Assembly (NCBI GenBank): GCA_027922465.2
Contig: BQMF02000487.1
Coordinates: 186,001-250,000, forward strand
Origin: Turritopsis dohrnii
Lineage: Eukaryota > Cnidaria > Hydrozoa > Anthoathecata > Oceaniidae
DNA length: 64,000 nucleotides
Reading direction: 5' to 3'
Shown here: positions 1 through 11,952 of the stretch, piece after piece
Position numbering within the stretch: position 1 is the stretch's first letter
Layout of the letters: each line of letters starts with the position of its first letter
Made by a program: the position numbers and the translations under genes
The notes under the pieces: generated by a model
What the model was told of the DNA's origin: nothing
What the model saw: the letters and a program-made list of their open reading frames with translations, nothing else
Databases searched by the model: none

Positions 1-2
1 AC

Positions 3-611
3 AGTATGATCTGGGATGTGGAGACAGTACTTGGTTTTATTCGGAACATGCCTGAGAATGATGATCTATCAGACAAATTACTGACTCAAAAATTAGTGAT
101 GTTATTGGCTCTAATTTCAGCTTCAAGAGCTTCTGAGATAAAGAATCTTAAGATAAGTAGACTAAGTAAATTACCTGTAGTGTATGTTTTTTCCGTGTCT
201 GATCTAACTAAGACATGGAGAAGAGGCTCTTCGACACCTTCACCTTTGAAATTTTTTGCGTTTCCAGATAATGAAAAATTGTGTGTCTGCCGAACAATAG
301 ACTCCTATATGAAGAGGCGTGAAAAATGGGGCATCAGTGAAGATTTTTTGCTTGTGAGCCATATAAAACCTCACAAAGCAGTGTCTACTGAAACTATTTT
401 GAGATGGATTTGCCAAATGCTTAAATTAGTAGGGATAGATGACACCTTCATAGGTCATTCTACACGGTCAGCCTGTACCTCAAAAGCAGAACTGAAGGGC
501 CTTTCATTAAAGGAAATTGTAAAACATGGACATTGGTCAAATGAGAGTACGTTCCAAAAGTTTTACAGGAAAGAGATCGAACCAAGTTTCCAAAATATTA
601 TTTTGAAATAA
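3..611 (+). CDS. Tyrosine recombinase, C-terminal catalytic part (DIRS/Ngaro/Crypton-like), 5' truncated by window edge
   Basis: About 201 residues of a phage-integrase-type tyrosine recombinase, the enzyme that integrates DIRS-like retrotransposons and Cryptons by strand exchange. What is seen: a first catalytic Arg in ASRASEIKNL (around residue 43), the H-x-x-R box in GHSTRSACTSKA (around residue 152), a second His in KHGHWS (around 175) and the likely nucleophile Tyr in FQKFYRKE (around 188). All core positions are present and in normal order, so the domain may be intact. The frame is open to the left edge, so the apparent Met at position 6 need not be the start and the N-terminal DNA-binding part lies outside the window. 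The GHSTR...STFQKFY style resembles the XerD-like proteins abundant in coral and sea anemone genomes (family knowledge). No reverse transcriptase was seen downstream. Confidence 0.8.
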   Translation, partial: SMIWDVETVLGFIRNMPENDDLSDKLLTQKLVMLLALISASRASEIKNLKISRLSKLPVVYVFSVSDLTKTWRRGSSTPSPLKFFAFPDNEKLCVCRTIDSYMKRREKWGISEDFLLVSHIKPHKAVSTETILRWICQMLKLVGIDDTFIGHSTRSACTSKAELKGLSLKEIVKHGHWSNESTFQKFYRKEIEPSFQNIILK

Positions 612-634
612 GCTTTGAATAGAGGAGTTGAGAT

Positions 635-766
635 TATGACCTTTAGATTTTATGCGACAAAGGGGCGAGATCCAGAATTAGATCGGGCGGAGATTTTACG
701 AAATGAAATTGAGGATTGTGCGAGGGCGCGAAGCGCCCGAAGTGCAATCCCGATTTTATGAGTAAA
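635..766. repeat. Two-part repeat module, copy 1, with a hairpin
   Basis: Part a (635-684) recurs in the same orientation at 3425-3474. Part b (about 709-766) recurs at 3485-3543 as its reverse complement. Part b contains a perfect 6-bp stem with a 3-nt loop at 724-738 (gggcgc-gaa-gcgccc). It starts 24 bases after the recombinase stop codon, so it may be the 3' end of that element. Confidence 0.75.
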
Positions 767-768
767 AT

Positions 769-927
769 TCTTCTTCTTCTTCTTCTTCTTCTTCTTCTTC
801 TTCTTCTTCTTCTTCTTCTTCTTCTTCTTCTTCTTCTTCTTCTTCTTCTTCTTCTTCTTCTTCTTCTTCTTCTTCTTCTTCTTCTTCTTCTTCTTCTTCT
901 TCTTCTTCTTCTTCTTCTTCTTCTTCT
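769..927. repeat. (TTC)n microsatellite, about 160 bp
   Basis: About 53 uninterrupted TTC/CTT triplets, degenerating to TCC/TTC up to about 935. Both strands are open by chance, giving poly-Leu, poly-Glu and similar frames that are not genes. It directly abuts the end of the two-part repeat module. Confidence 0.97.
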
Positions 928-949
928 CCTTCTCCGTTCACTTTTATAG

Positions 950-1640
950 TCGCGGTTCAGTATTGAATTTTCTTCTAGCCAAAGTAGATAAGAACAAAGA
1001 CTAGTCTACAGCACGCCATTTTTTTCAGTCAGTGCAGATGAGCAGTGGAAATTTTTGCTTTTTTTCTGCTAGCTTTTAAAATGATTCAATAGATGAAACG
1101 TTAAATGATGGAAATGGATCGTTTTAGTTCAGTGTTATCTTAAAAAGCTTTGTAAAAACTTTTGAATGAACGTGTAAAAACCAGAAAAAATTGATATATC
1201 AATGATGTTTTGTTTTTGTTGATAACAATGTTATATGATGATTGATAATTTGCTTGGAACAGCAAACCATTGAAGCTGCGGTTTCAGTGCAAAGGTGAAA
1301 TTTCATTATCAATAGCCAGGCTGCGGATTTATTTTCATTTTATAATGTAGCCCAACTGAACTGAAAGTACGATGTACCAGCCATAATAAAGGAAACCCTT
1401 TTCATGTGGAGAACAACCAGTTCAACTTGTTTGTTAATTCAAAAAGTACATACAAAACAGAAAGTAAAAACGTGATGTCGTATATGCAATAAGAAATTCA
1501 GAAAACCAATTACGAATAAAAACACACAGGATTGAGACACATGATAACTTGACAGAATCTGGTTGAGTGTGCTTCCCTGGATAATCATTTAATCCAACAA
1601 CAGAAACATAGTTTACTATGGATGAATTCCATGGTCACGT
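950..1640. other. Gene-free stretch
   Basis: No open frame of note and no repeat with a partner elsewhere in the window. AT-rich non-coding sequence. Confidence 0.6.
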
Positions 1641-1795
1641 ATACTGTTTTACTGTATATATATATATCATATATTTTCTTTTGGAAAATTTAATATATAT
1701 TTATATATATATAATAAATATAATAAATAAACCATAATAAACCATAGAAGTCATATTTTATTCACTATTTATATATATATATATATATATACTGT
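1641..1795. repeat. AT-rich simple repeats (TA)n
   Basis: Runs of TA dinucleotides at about 1656-1671, 1692-1712 and 1770-1791, separated by AT-rich sequence. Confidence 0.85.
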
Positions 1796-2040
1796 CAATT
1801 TTCTTGTACGAACAACGAACGTAAATCAAAACACAATACAAATGACAGTCTGTAGATTAAATCAAGCTGGAACACGAATTTCTACTTTCAGCTATGTAGT
1901 GATTTGGTTATGGATATGTATTTTCACTACCAAAGTTTGTTTTTTATTCCATTTGGGATTTATTTATGAAGGTCACTTTTATCACAAAATAAGCAATGAG
2001 TGTGAACATATTTTTTTTGAACAGAGATGTTTATTCTGAA

Positions 2041-2503
2041 TACCTAGGGAAGAAATTGTTTGCGGAAGAAATTTGTGCGGAACTTTTTTTTGCGGAACTT
2101 ATTTAATTTTCTGTTCATCCGCAAGGAAAAAAGTCAAGGTTATTGAACATCTAAGGACTTATTATTACTCTTCATCAATAACAATACAAGCAGTATCTGC
2201 ACTTGCACTAATATGTATAACTGATATTATAACTGATGAAAAATTGATGTTATTCCATAAATCTGCTCTTTCAGACACTGAATTAGGTGTTTCTCTATTT
2301 TCGATTTTATTAAATTTTTTGCATTCGCAAAAATTAATTCCGCAAAATCTCTTTTGAAGTCGTCATCCGCAAAAATTTCTTCCGCAAAATATGGCATTTT
2401 TGGGTCATTTGATTTATCTGCAAAATTATATTCCGCAAAATTATATTCCGCAAAATTATATTCCGCAAAAATTTCTTCCGCAAAAATTTCTTGCCTTAAG
2501 GTA
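2041..2503. mobile_element. Foldback/MITE element with TTTGCGGAAGAAAT-type arms
   Basis: The left end (tacctagggaagaaattg, then tgcggaagaaattt) is the inverted complement of the right end (aatttcttccgc repeats, then cttgccttaaggta). Each arm is a small array of GCGGAAA/TTTCCGC units spaced 15-17 bp apart; the right arm runs 2366-2503. There is no coding capacity: the short open frames are by-products of the repeats. A similar right end, with CCGCCAAAATTTCTTCCCTTAAGGTA-like sequence, occurs at about 62020-62062. Confidence 0.75.
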
Positions 2504-3424
2504 CTTGAATTTAGTTTTATAAGTCAATTTAAGCCCATCTGTTTTTTGAAAATAACTATTCTTTCCTAATTTGAAATGTTACACGTAATATTTGTTAGTA
2601 GAGATTTTGATTGCTTTTGATAATTATTTGCTTATATGTCTACCCGATAGTATACTGTGGTATCAAAATTAGGTTTAACAATTTTCTTTTCTTCTTTTGT
2701 ACAGAAAACCTGTATAAAAATTTGATTTTATAATGTTGTAAGATAGTTTTGTCTGAGTTACAAAAGGCAAGTGTTCTGTTAAATTACATTGTTTACCCTT
2801 ATTTTATGGTATAAAGGATAGGAAACTTGTCAAGCTTCTGCAACAATAAAGATCATACATTATGATGAAATTGTCTTACACATTGATGGGGTTGTTGATA
2901 TGCAGTTGTTTAAGGGGAACTATTAGTCACATTTAGGTCTTATAATTTTTAGCTACATGTCCATAGTAACTTCTCAGTCACTTTTTAACTTCTCAGCAAA
3001 AACTTTTAAGAGAAACCTTATCATTTGACCGTGAACAACTTCATTTCATAAGTTCAAAGTAAGTTTTTTTGTGGTATAAAATTGAATCTGAGTATCAGGT
3101 TGATGGTAGTTATACTGTAATTACTTAATGATACATTTTTCCCATGGTTATCATTGTACACACAATAATTGATAAAATGTTTGCAACTTTGGGGAAATAT
3201 ATAGTCGCATTTTTGCGAATCTTGTTTATTTAGGAAGTGGCTTTTATCGTTCTTGAGGTCGAGGTTACAGAGGACGCGGAAATGGATAAATGTTGCTTTG
3301 TATAACATTTATAGAAGGAAAACAAAACATAGATCAAACTTGTAGTTATCTGTTCCCTAATTATGAACACACACATACACACAAAAGTGTGTATTCATTT
3401 TGTTTTATAATAGGACTTTCAATA
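2504..3424. other. Gene-free stretch
   Basis: AT-rich, with short ORFs only (under 90 codons) lacking recognisable domains. I see no repeats here with partners in the window. Confidence 0.55.
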
Positions 3425-3543
3425 ATGACCCTTAGATTTTATACGAGAAAGGGGCGAGATCCAGAATTAGATCGTGGCTTCGATTTCACTCATAAAATCG
3501 GGATTGCACTTCGGGTGCTTCGCGCCCTCGCACAATCCTCAAC
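3425..3543. repeat. Two-part repeat module, copy 2, second half inverted
   Basis: 3425-3474 matches 635-684 directly with a few mismatches. 3485-3543 matches about 709-766 only as reverse complement, including the gggtgcttcgcgccc hairpin. The order is therefore a-b in copy 1 and a-b(inverted) in copy 2. Confidence 0.75.
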
Positions 3544-3560
3544 TGAAATGCTTGATTGCT

Positions 3561-4708
3561 TGGCAACCGTGTGTGATAGGCCTTTGATTTTTGGTTCTGT
3601 AAACTACCATTGACAATAAAATTGTAGTGATAAACAGTTTTTCGAAATATCCGTAATGGCGGACTTAGTTGTGACAGTTTGGCTTTGCACCATGTGGATC
3701 TTCTTTTTGTTGGAAAACCTAAACAGTTCTTTATATAACTAACTTGTTTCGATCATATGGACATAATTTTCGTATATCTCTTTCCCGGAAAACCTCTCTT
3801 TCTTGAAAGAAACGTTTTCTTTCCAAAGTAAACAAAGAAAATTAGCAGTTTGATATTCCGCTGTTCCAACCAATGTTGGGCAAACGTGCAATGTTGGGCA
3901 GAAATGCGCCACGTGCAATGTTGGACTGAAATGAGCAATGTTCTCCCGGTGCTTTGGAATAAGTGAGACCAACAGACCGTTTTGTTTTTCCTGCAGACAG
4001 ATAAAGCTGGACACATTTTTGTTATTCTGAAATTGGGATTCTGTAAAGCTAAATATTGTTATAACTTATTTAACATCTTTGTGATAAGAAATTTAGATTG
4101 TTAAGGCTCACGTAAACACCACGTGTTAGCATATAGATCGAAGAGCACATGGAACAAGATTTCCCATCTCGCTTCGCCTTGCTTACTCTGTGCGAAACTG
4201 CGAGTGCAAAGTTGGACAGAAATGCGCAAAGGCGAGACTATAGTTTTCTGATTTATGGAGAACATTGCACGTATCACAACATTGTGTGGGACACCCCCCT
4301 TTGGATGAAGACAGCATATAGAAAGACTCCTTTGAAATGGCTGTACATTTTAAGATATCTGCATCAGGAGATGAACATATCAGGAAGAACAGTTTGCAAA
4401 ATGTACCCAATGTATTCATCATCAAGTATTTATTGACATGCTAAGAAAGCTGCCTATTCTGTCTGGCAACTCACCACAAGATCCACAAAAAAGGGAAATC
4501 TACCCAGACTAACTAAAAGAAATAAGTGTCCTCTTATCCGTCAAATACCCAAGTTGCCAGCTGATGTTAGTTCATTGACTGTAAAAAAAAAATGGTGTGT
4601 CGCAGCAGACATACGCAAAGATTTACACGATTCATGATATGAAACTGTCCATTTTGCAGACCTTGTTCTTATGAGGGAACTATAATAAGTAATTTTAAAC
4701 TTAGGGAT
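3561..4708. other. Gene-free stretch with short GCAATGTTGG repeats
   Basis: Short repeats of a TGCAATGTTGGGCAGAAATGCGC-like unit occur at about 3869-3945, with a related copy at about 4203-4233. The overlapping ORFs in this stretch follow these repeats and show no domain. Confidence 0.5.
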
Positions 4709-4715
4709 ATCATTG

Positions 4716-4960
4716 TACACATTACACACACGTTACGCACACGTTACACACACGTTACACACACGTTACATTTAATGTTCTAAGAAATCTATAGGGAATT
4801 TGACACGTTACACACGTTACACACTTTTTTTTATAAAAAGATATGTATTTGTTTTTTTAAAAAAAGTTGATGTAACGTGTGTAACGTGTTCCAAAACAGT
4901 GTACTTTATTGAAAAGTCAGCCAAAAAACAAGTGTAACGTGTGTGTAACGTGTGAAACAC
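4716..4960. repeat. Inverted array of CACGTTACAC motifs (foldback)
   Basis: The left arm (about 4716-4827) holds at least six copies of acacgttac. The right arm (about 4869-4960) holds four copies of the complement gtaacgtgt. A short AT-rich centre lies between them. The whole could fold into one long hairpin. Confidence 0.8.
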
Positions 4961-4964
4961 TTCT

Positions 4965-6745
4965 GTTTCTACTTTCATTATGTCACATTTTGTTTTGTTT
5001 GAGCCATCCTACACTGACAAGATGTCCTAAGTAGCAGTCGTAACTAAGCACAAGTCCATAAACTAAATAAACAAAACCCCTTTTACATAATCTATGTATA
5101 TATATATACCTAATACATGAGGCAATGACTTAAACTGGACTCCAAGACTGTTTCTCAATGGTAGTAAAGGAGTACAGGGAATTATAAGCACAATTATTTT
5201 GATGATGAGATATCTCCTTCAAGATAATGACCTTGTATTTCACTCTCTATAGTATATATAGTCCAGTTTATTTCTGCTGCCTTCAAATACTTGATAAATT
5301 TTTCTTTGGCCTGAATAATCATAAATGTATGTTTGTACATACTTTCTATAGCTTTGGCTATCAATGGTGTGGCACAGTGACATGCATAATTATTTTCAAC
5401 TTATATGGGATACATTAGCAGCTCAAACTTGATGGTATGCTTATTTGTTTATCTTTTTAATAAGACTGTCCGGAAACCATGACTGACCTTCGTGTGGCCA
5501 TGTAGATCTGTTTTTTGGCCAGAAAGTCTTTGTGAAATGCCTGTGTGTTATTGAAATGCAGTAAATAGAGATCTTTTTAATATTTTGTAGACAAACCTCT
5601 GTTCATTTGTTTTTTTGAATTCAGACAAGCCCCCACAAAATATTTGGGAAAACCCCCTTCCCCCTGATCTCAATGTTGTATGAAGTGCTGCTAGGCCCTC
5701 GACTACTTTTCTTCACCCCAGAAACATTCTGTTATCTTTCAACATAAGCAACATTGAATTTGAGGGCAGGGGGGGGGACCTGGCTTATCAACTTGCAGGG
5801 GCATTTTCCCTTTTAAAACCAATATTTTAAGTTTTCCCAATATATTTTGTGGAGGGTTGTAGCTACTTTGAAAAAATAAACACAAATATACTTACTCTAC
5901 CTGGAACGTCTCAACTCGTCCATGTTTTTCACAAAACTAACTTTCTTATTTCCGTGTATTCTCAAAATTAACTTTCTTCGTTTTCGTGTATTATGATTCT
6001 CCCTACAGAGTTCTTGCTTCTTCAAAGTTCATTCATTTCGCAAAAATCGTGCCACAAATTCTGTCGGTATTCTTTGATGTCTCGTGAAAAGAAAAAATTT
6101 CTTGCAAAAAATAATGAACCGTTTCGTTATTTTCTTAAAGATTTTCAGAGTTTTCAACTTTAAAACATTTACTTTCTTTAAAAACAGAAGATACATTGCG
6201 AAATTTTTCTTTAGCAATGTCTGAAAGAAAATTTGCAAATCTTTCGAAAGAAAAATTCATAAGTGTATTAGGGCCTTAACGTACGTTTTTTTAATAAGAG
6301 CTTATGTAGAAAAAAAACGCGTTTCTTCGAAAAAAAATCTTTTGAATTATAATTTCTTGAAACCAAAAATGAATTCGAACAGAAACTGTCTTTTTTTAAC
6401 TCGATTTTTGAAAACCTTGATGTTCAAAGACAGTACAGATAGCTAACAAACGTAGAAAGTAATAAGAAAGTCTGATCTGAGCTTCTGACACGAAAAACAT
6501 ATCTATTTCCAAGTGCCAAAGGACATTGATTCAGTACCATAACTAACTAAAAGTCCCAGCTTTATGTAGACTTTTTTGATTAATATCAATTCGTTCATCA
6601 CTTAAGTGATAAAATATCAAAGGAAACGTTTTTTAAATGTATGTGATGTGAAACCTTGAAAAGTTCAGAAGTCTGCGTTCGTTCATTAGAAGATATATAA
6701 TAGTAGTAGTAGTAGTAGTAGGAGTCAACGGGTTTTTTAATACAG
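4965..6745. other. Gene-free stretch; includes (TAG)n at about 6702-6721
   Basis: No gene-like frame. It contains a G-run at 5769-5777, many degenerate TTTCTT/GAAAGAAA stretches from 5930 to 6420, and a short TAG triplet run just before the next foldback element. Confidence 0.55.
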
Positions 6746-7130
6746 TACACGTTTTTTTTTATAAGAAACTAGGTGAAGGATCAAGTTCTAAAAGTTTCTT
6801 AATTTTGGTAAAATTTTTGGTGTTTCTAGTTCGAAAAGTTTCTTAGTCAGTTTCTAATTATTTTTGATAAAAATTTTTATTCAATGAGTGATAGTTCTAA
6901 ATATTTCTTATTTTATAATTTTTGGGTCTCCTAACAAAAAAGGTAACAAAATCAATGTTTTATTGGAGGGTTAATGGAATGATTATTTGTTCTGTATTTA
7001 AATATTCAAAAAAAGTTTCTTATTTGAAAAATAGTCATAAAAATTTAGTTGTAAAAGTTTCTTAATTTTTCGAGATTCTACATGTTGGTTTCTTATAAAC
7101 TGACTTCTTATAAAAACAAAACAACGTGTA
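6746..7130. mobile_element. Foldback element with GTTTCTTATAA-type arms
   Basis: The left end tacacgtttttttttataagaaact is mirrored by the right end, which holds ttcttataaaaacaaaac and then aacgtgta. Variants of agtttctta recur throughout (about 6796, 6837, 7013, 7058, 7089, 7105), so the arms consist of degenerate copies of one motif. No coding capacity. Confidence 0.6.
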
Positions 7131-7646
7131 TTTGCTTTCGCTGCTACCGTAATAATTTACAATATAAAATTCATGCTTACATGTAATCTCTACTGATTTA
7201 GACGCATGGATTTCCATATTCTGAATCAACAGAAATAAACAACTTGAGACTCGTCAAAGTTGCTTTCAAAATTTTCATCTTATCAACAGCATCATTAACC
7301 ATTTTGCATTAACTTTTTGAGTGGTTCAGGGTTGTCTAGATCATCAACACCATTGCTTATCTTTTTGAGTGGCATACTCTTCGTAGAACTCTTTTTCCAT
7401 GAAACCTACCGATTGTCGTAGCAAACTTTATTGTAGAGGATGGAAGCTTTTTTCTTGCTTCAATTTCACTCATCTTGCAACTCATTTCAATGCAGATGTT
7501 GACCGTAGCGATAATTGGAATATATTATTGATCAAAGAAGGCCTATACATTCAACAACTTCAACAATCGCCGTTCTTATTTAGTTCTAAGAATGTGATTT
7601 ATCTATCAAAACAAAAGATATGAACAATATAAACACATAATATGCC
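7131..7646. other. Gene-free stretch
   Basis: Contains one 74-codon open frame (7399-7623) without recognisable domain. Nothing else supported. Confidence 0.5.
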
Positions 7647-7905
7647 TAAGGGGGTGATCACATGAGGGGGGCTATCCCAGTAAACCGGCATGGCTCGGTT
7701 AGGCGGGCTAATAATTTTTTATGATCACATGGAAAAGTAACAGCCCGCTTACCCGGGCTGAAAGATCGATCACGTGATATTTGTTATATTTTTCAAAATT
7801 ACGCATGTTTCGTATATGCAATTTCATCCCGACAAAGGGGGCCAGCTCAGTTGAAAGCCATCACATGAGAAATTCTTCAGGCCGCTTTACCGAGATCTCG
7901 GTTTA
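7647..7905. repeat. TCACATG-rich repeat cluster
   Basis: Four GC-richer segments (about 7648-7670, 7728-7745, 7765-7780, 7855-7905) each carry a TCACATG or TCACGTG core beside CCCGG or CCGGG stretches. Base composition differs clearly from the surrounding AT-rich DNA. It resembles degenerate MITEs common in coral genomes (inference); exact ends are unclear. Confidence 0.5.
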
Positions 7906-7920
7906 GGAAAATTTAGGAGG

Positions 7921-8538
7921 GAGAAAAAGTCAGGCAAGTTGCATCATAGATTTATTTACCTATCTCATGATACTCAAAATTATGTTTTCTTTTTCTTCAA
8001 AACGTTCTTACATGCCTTAAGAGAAAACTAGGTGATTCTTACGTAATTATTCTATTTTATTGTGTTCTTGTATATACTGTTAGACACTTCAATTTTGTAA
8101 CTTAAAATTTTGAATGAACAAAAAAAAGTTATATACCAACAAAACACCTTAGGTAATGGCAGAAGTTTAGTAATTATTTTTACGAACTATACAACTTTTT
8201 TTAAAACATGTTTCCACATTTCTGTTGTCATCATTAGTTGTAAAATTAAATTACAAGCTGAATTGTAAGTATATTATATAACAAGAAATTAATTTAGAGT
8301 AAAAATACTACAAAGGTTAAATATGTTGGAAGTTATTAATCAGAGAAAGTGTTAAAAAAATATGTATATATGGTAAATGTAAATTTAAGGTAAATGTAAA
8401 TATGGTTACAATAGTAATAACACACATCAACTCATAAGAAAACAAAAATGAAGAAAAGAACATTAAAACACAAACACAAAATTATACTACCTAATTCGTA
8501 CTTATAAATGCTAAGAGAATTTTTTGCAGCACTATTAA
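7921..8538. other. Gene-free stretch
   Basis: AT-rich, no open frame above 60 codons and no repeat recognised. Confidence 0.55.
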
Positions 8539-8979
8539 CTGCGGGATTTATTTTTGTAAATTTGCCATGAAATCGCAAAAATTTCCCTTGCAATTAATAA
8601 GCTTTTTCTCATTTTTAGAGTAAATTTTTTCCCAAATTATACACGTAAAGGGGAAGGGAATTGTATCTGCAGACCATAGAATGATCAAATATATGGAAAC
8701 AATGGACCCCGAAACAAGAAGACATAATATTTTACTTTTCAATCTATCTTTATTACATCATTATTATTAATGCATGTTCAGAAATTTTTTTTCTTGACTG
8801 TACAGGTAGCATTGAGGAAGATTCTTAAAATAGTATATACAAATAGGAATAATTTTGATATTCTCGATAATGGAAATGATGATGAAGTAAGGGATAAAAG
8901 GATATATAAATTTTATTTTTACAAGTTTGTCCAACAAATTCCGAGATTTTTGGCAAATTCGCAAAAATAAATCCCGCAG
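8539..8979. mobile_element. MITE with about 28-bp terminal inverted repeats
   Basis: The left end reads ctgcgggatttatttttg, then taaatttgcc. The right end reads ggcaaattcg, then caaaaataaatcccgcag, a near-perfect complement. The element is 441 bp, and the opposing 64-66 codon ORFs inside it have no domain. Target-site duplication is not obvious. Confidence 0.85.
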
Positions 8980-11948
8980 ATCCGTTTTTTGGGGTTAAAT
9001 TTGCAAAAATTTGTTATGTAATTAATTCTGCTGCAAACAATTTATACGAATAAGGTAACATATTTTATATTTTGCCTTCTTAAATAAAGATAAATATTGA
9101 TATTGATATTTTCATTATCAGTATGGAAAGAAGTATCCACAAGGGAAATTTCCATTCCTTGTGACAAATTGCTTCCCCATCTAGGAGTCTCTCTCATCAA
9201 GACAGATTGCTTTATTCTGCCTTGTGGAATTTTATTTGAGGGATCATTTACGTACTGTGAAAACTTTCGTGTAACAAGCTGGAATTCTTTGTATACTTAT
9301 GGATGCCTCTGACCAAAATCTTGCGATTTAGTAAACTTGCTACCAGAGATATTGTAAGTGTTGGTCTTTTGTTGGCAAATTGGATTCAGGCTCATTTAAA
9401 AAAAAGTCATTCAGGCAGTGATGATGCCTGATGTGACCAACAATGACCAGCAAATTTCCCAATTTGGAATCCGGAAAGATTTCGGTCGATAAGCTGATGT
9501 ATCCATGCTCATTTGTAGAAATGTCTTTTCATTTGATTAACAGTATGGGACGTGCAGTGTTTTTAATTTGTGACAGTTAGATTTGATTTGTGTTCAGAAT
9601 TAGGAAAAATTGACAAATATCAAAAGCAAATATTTAGCGGTTGTCATTTTCTACAATTGTGTGCCATTATGAAAAATATTTGAAAGTCAAACAAAGTTCA
9701 ATACAAACTATTTCAGATTTCTTTTGTAACTGGAGAAAAAGAAAAGTTTACATGAATTTCCATGAACTGAATTTTACCTTCTTTGGTATGATAAATTTAT
9801 TTTTATTTCTATTGGCCAATATTGACTCACCAGTCACTACGAAATTGAACGAATCAGTAACTATCTTCCCTTCAGGTATAAAGTGAGAGTTAAAATGATG
9901 ATGCTGTAATTCAAGTTTTTATAAGGTCAGAATTTTGTTAAATGGGATTAATTAGAACTTTTTATACTTTTATTTTTAGTTATCAGCAACTGCTAGGGAT
10001 TCGATCTTCATGTAACCTTATCTGCGGACCACTTAATTGGTAGAAACGAAAGTTCACCTGCGTAATTAACCAGACAGGAAGCCTGTTAGAACGTAAAGAT
10101 GGAAAGTTCAACTTGCAAAACTGGAATTTGAAGCTTAAATAAAACCGATTAAAGTATCAAAGTAGTTGTTGTAGTATTGTAATGCCCATATGATTTCTGT
10201 TGATGCATACTGTATTACTGTATGCAGTTTATATGCTGCCACGAAAATCTCTCGACCAATAAGGAAAAGATGACAAAAACCATACGGTGCGAAACGGTAG
10301 CAGCGTTATAACATTAACTCCCGGTATGAATAAACTACATCCTGGCCCCATTTAAAATTATTTGTAAGTGTTAATGAAACTGATAAACAGCAGTTGAAAT
10401 TGAAACAAAAGAAATATTCCCTTAACCACCTTAGTTACAACTTAGAAATTGCTGTTTTGACCTTTCTGGAGCAAACATTTTTTGGATTTCTGCGAAAGCA
10501 AGAAATACTTTAAAACCGGCTTTGTTTTTCTTTTTTTTTCTGCTGTCCAAACTTAGCGGTTTTTTGAAATCTCGTGCGAATGTTTACACGAAGCCAAAGT
10601 CACGCATTTCAGTCAAAGAAGAAACTCATAACAAAGAACCAACCAAAAGGATCCCAAAGCTGCTTTAGTCAGTATGATTAAAGAAGATGCACATTTCCAA
10701 AACTTGAAGGATAAAAGATGAAGGATAAAATTTGTAGCAGTAATTTATTATTATCTTATATTATATTATTATGATTTAATGGTGATTTTTCGTTTCGTTT
10801 TATAAATAATGAAAAGTGATGTTTTGTTTTTGTGACTACTGAGATTGATCAGAAATGATCAATGTACACATAACATTATTCTGTATACTTTATTCCAAAA
10901 TAAAGTAAGTATTTTTCATTCAGATGTAAATAAATATATGGTCTGGTGGTATATAGTTTAAAGTTTTTGTAGTGTTAATTATGCTTCATGAAGCTCTGGG
11001 GAGTACGTACACTTATATATAATAACTGTAGTGTGATAATTCTTTTCTAACTGAAAAGTTGCAAATTAAGAAGTTTTGAGTCAAAGAGCTATGTGTTTGT
11101 ATTAGGGGAAAATGTTTCAATGTTTAAGCCTTTCTAGATACGAAAGAATTTTTTTGTTTCTTGTTTGGGTTGTAATACCTTAACACCTTTTTCTCCTCAG
11201 CTCCAACATTACGTATTGGTTGTCTGCTCTGCACCACTTTTGCTTGATGATTTTTTAGCTAAGATATACTGACAATGCCCCCATTTACGAATGATCTTCC
11301 TAATCACGATTGTCAATGAACAATTACGTTGTGTTCAATTTTTACGTGCTGTGTGGACCCGTGTATGTAGTGTTAATGTTGTATTGTATTGTTAGTCACA
11401 GTTGATATGTTTCTTTGTAGTTGAATGTTTTTATTTGCTCATGTTATCTGTTGTGAATTTATTCCTGTTTTTGTATGTGGCTTGTGTGTGGGTCAAGCGT
11501 CAGTGTAAACTACGTATTTATTATTATGTTATATTTGTTGATTTGTTTGTTGATGTTTTTTCTATAATCGCGTTTTGTTTTGTAATAATATAGCCCTGAT
11601 CATCATCCTGGCAAATTGAAATGTTCTGTGTATAAATTCAAAATACTGTACTATTAGTAACACAATACAAAATTTTGGTAAGTTTTGGTATAAATTCATA
11701 GAGCATATACTTTTAATGATCAAGATCTTTGATTACTTTTTGTATTTGCAACATTGGGAATTCTGTTTGTATGTTATTAAGAAGATTGGAAGTACATATC
11801 AAATGTTTAAAGCATATTACATGATTTTCATACGTAATCACTGTGATATCAGAAAAGATCAATATAAACTTAATCGTATGTTGTATACCCAAAACAAACA
11901 ATGTTTCAAGTCATTCAGATGTATATATGCAATAAAGTTTTACATAGT
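8980..11948. other. Gene-free stretch, about 3 kb
   Basis: No ORF above 85 codons with recognisable features. The segment 11200-11265 is similar to 29828-29890 (agctccaaca start), and 11740-11830 weakly resembles 32300-32345. This suggests old dispersed copies of one longer repeat whose ends I cannot define. Confidence 0.5.
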
Positions 11949-11952
11949 ATCA

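Noticed and set aside
716..949. Poly-Leu and poly-Glu ORFs
   Set aside because: Produced entirely by the TTC microsatellite.
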